From positions 310,001 through 374,000 of the forward strand of contig NZ_ATTM01000002.1 of the NCBI RefSeq assembly GCF_000419685.1: DNA of 64,000 nucleotides. The letters run 5' to 3'. Positions 63,534 through 64,000 of the stretch are shown here, in pieces. The DNA is from Flavobacterium antarcticum DSM 19726 (GTDB lineage Bacteria > Bacteroidota > Bacteroidia > Flavobacteriales > Flavobacteriaceae). The stretch's first letter is position 1, and every line of letters starts with the position of its first letter. Made by a program: the position numbers and the translations under genes. The notes below the pieces were generated by a model. It searched no databases. It was not told where the DNA came from and was given only the letters and a program-made list of their open reading frames with translations.

Positions 63534-64000
63534 ATGAAAACTACCAACATCTTTAGTGAATCCGGAATCATCATCACGATTATACTGATTCTAATACCCG
63601 TCCTAATCGGTATTGGAATTCTAATCATGAAATTGTATTCCATCATGGAAAAATTTCTCAAGAAAAAAGAATTAGAACGTTTTAACGCGTATGTCAAAGA
63701 TTTAGATCCGGAACAAGTGTCCAAATTAGAACAACGCAAAAAAGAATTAGAATACGGCCTTTCAAATTATGAACTTTCGGGCAACTCCCCTGCCGTCGAT
63801 TCAAAAGGATTGATTAATAATATTAATGAAGCAGGAAGTGTTCGTTTCATTGAAGAAAAACGAAAAAGTCAACCTAAACACGATGTCGACCCGCAATTGA
63901 CCACAATGATTCTGTGGTATTTGGGTTGTGCTACTTTTTGGCTTGTATTCGGAACAACTGTTGGAGAATACTTGGGAATTAAATTTGTCGCTCCTGATGC
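63534..64000 (+). CDS. Heme-copper oxidase subunit I-like protein, 5' part
   Basis: The first 155 codons of a gene that leaves the window. The N-terminus has one helix (IIITIILILIPVLIGIGILI), then a charged linker (MEKFLKKKELERFNAY, EQRKKELEYG), then the start of the heme-copper core: TMILWYLGCATFWLVFGTTV with GEYLGIKFVAPD. This is the usual beginning of cbb3-type subunit I/NOR-like proteins of Flavobacteria. Whether it reduces O2 or NO cannot be settled here, as ligands lie beyond the end. The Rrf2 gene upstream favours an NO link. Confidence 0.75.
   Translation, partial: MKTTNIFSESGIIITIILILIPVLIGIGILIMKLYSIMEKFLKKKELERFNAYVKDLDPEQVSKLEQRKKELEYGLSNYELSGNSPAVDSKGLINNINEAGSVRFIEEKRKSQPKHDVDPQLTTMILWYLGCATFWLVFGTTVGEYLGIKFVAPD

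Overview
The window reads as chromosome of a Flavobacterium-like member of the Bacteroidota. The base composition is AT-rich, and several promoters fit the Bacteroidota form TTG-N19/21-TAnnTTTG. There is a secreted protein with a type IX secretion (T9SS) sorting tail, two TonB-dependent receptors with SusC-era lipoprotein partners, and lineage-typical families (DUF4374, DUF6607, DUF4377/META, cNOR with a short NorE). No rRNA, tRNA, CRISPR array or complete insertion sequence was found. Species cannot be set from the sequence alone.

Layout. 0-3.6 kb (minus): a probable copper-uptake operon, made of a small Cys-rich membrane protein, a Met/His-rich lipoprotein and an OprC/NosA-like TonB receptor. 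3.9-7.5 kb: an old-yellow-enzyme reductase with a TetR-type palindrome upstream, a frameshifted acetyltransferase, a T9SS cargo protein and a small gene remnant. 7.5-10.3 kb: aconitase. 10.8-14.6 kb: a very AT-rich accessory island with a dndC-type sulfurtransferase, whose 5' end contains an out-of-frame A12 tract. It is followed 7 bases later by a sulfur-binding-domain/HNH nuclease, and then by a long spacer holding an 11-bp tandem array. 14.6-15.9 kb: YceI and a TrhA-type membrane protein. 16.2-23.5 kb (minus): a complete thiamine operon, thiS-thiC-tenI/thiE-like-thiD-thiE-thiG-thiH-thiF, behind a TPP riboswitch, with a one-base frameshift in thiG. 23.7-25.3 kb: two 5'-truncated gene remnants (histidine kinase, DUF6607).

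25.5-34.6 kb (minus): a XusABC-like siderophore operon (TonB receptor, DUF4374 lipoprotein, ankyrin protein, DUF2271, PepSY-flavoreductase, ApbE). The ApbE and the TGAS motif in the DUF2271 protein suggest that extracytosolic flavin electron transfer is built into iron uptake. 35.1-39.0 kb: a putative signalling locus (membrane protein, mini-lipoprotein, TPR histidine kinase, response regulator). 39-42.6 kb: a poor, decaying region with a membrane-protein pseudogene, a TM2 micro-ORF, a 247-aa conserved hypothetical and another 11-bp array. 42.6-44.8 kb: a preQ1/preQ0 transporter with a preQ1-I riboswitch, and D-serine dehydratase.

45-51.4 kb (minus): the nitric oxide reductase operon norC-norB-norQ-norD-hemerythrin/PAS-norE-COX4-like, with an FNR/Dnr-type palindrome placed for class II activation. 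51.5-63 kb: housekeeping and stress genes (META lipoprotein, YdjM-like hydrolase, ferritin, TspO-like, cardiolipin synthase, beta-barrel protein, HipA-like kinase with a DUF3037 partner, topoisomerase III, dodecin). 63.0-64 kb: an Rrf2 regulator followed by the 5' end of a heme-copper oxidase/NOR-like subunit that runs off the window. The copper receptor, nor operon, FNR-like site and Rrf2/heme-copper pair together suggest an organism that handles NO and respires under low oxygen.

Most promising for follow-up: the dndC/SBD-HNH pair with its possibly phase-variable A tract, the helically phased 10-11 bp arrays at three sites, and the flavinylation-linked siderophore operon. Three intact-looking genes each carry one frameshift that is repaired by adding one A or T to a run, so sequencing error must be excluded first.
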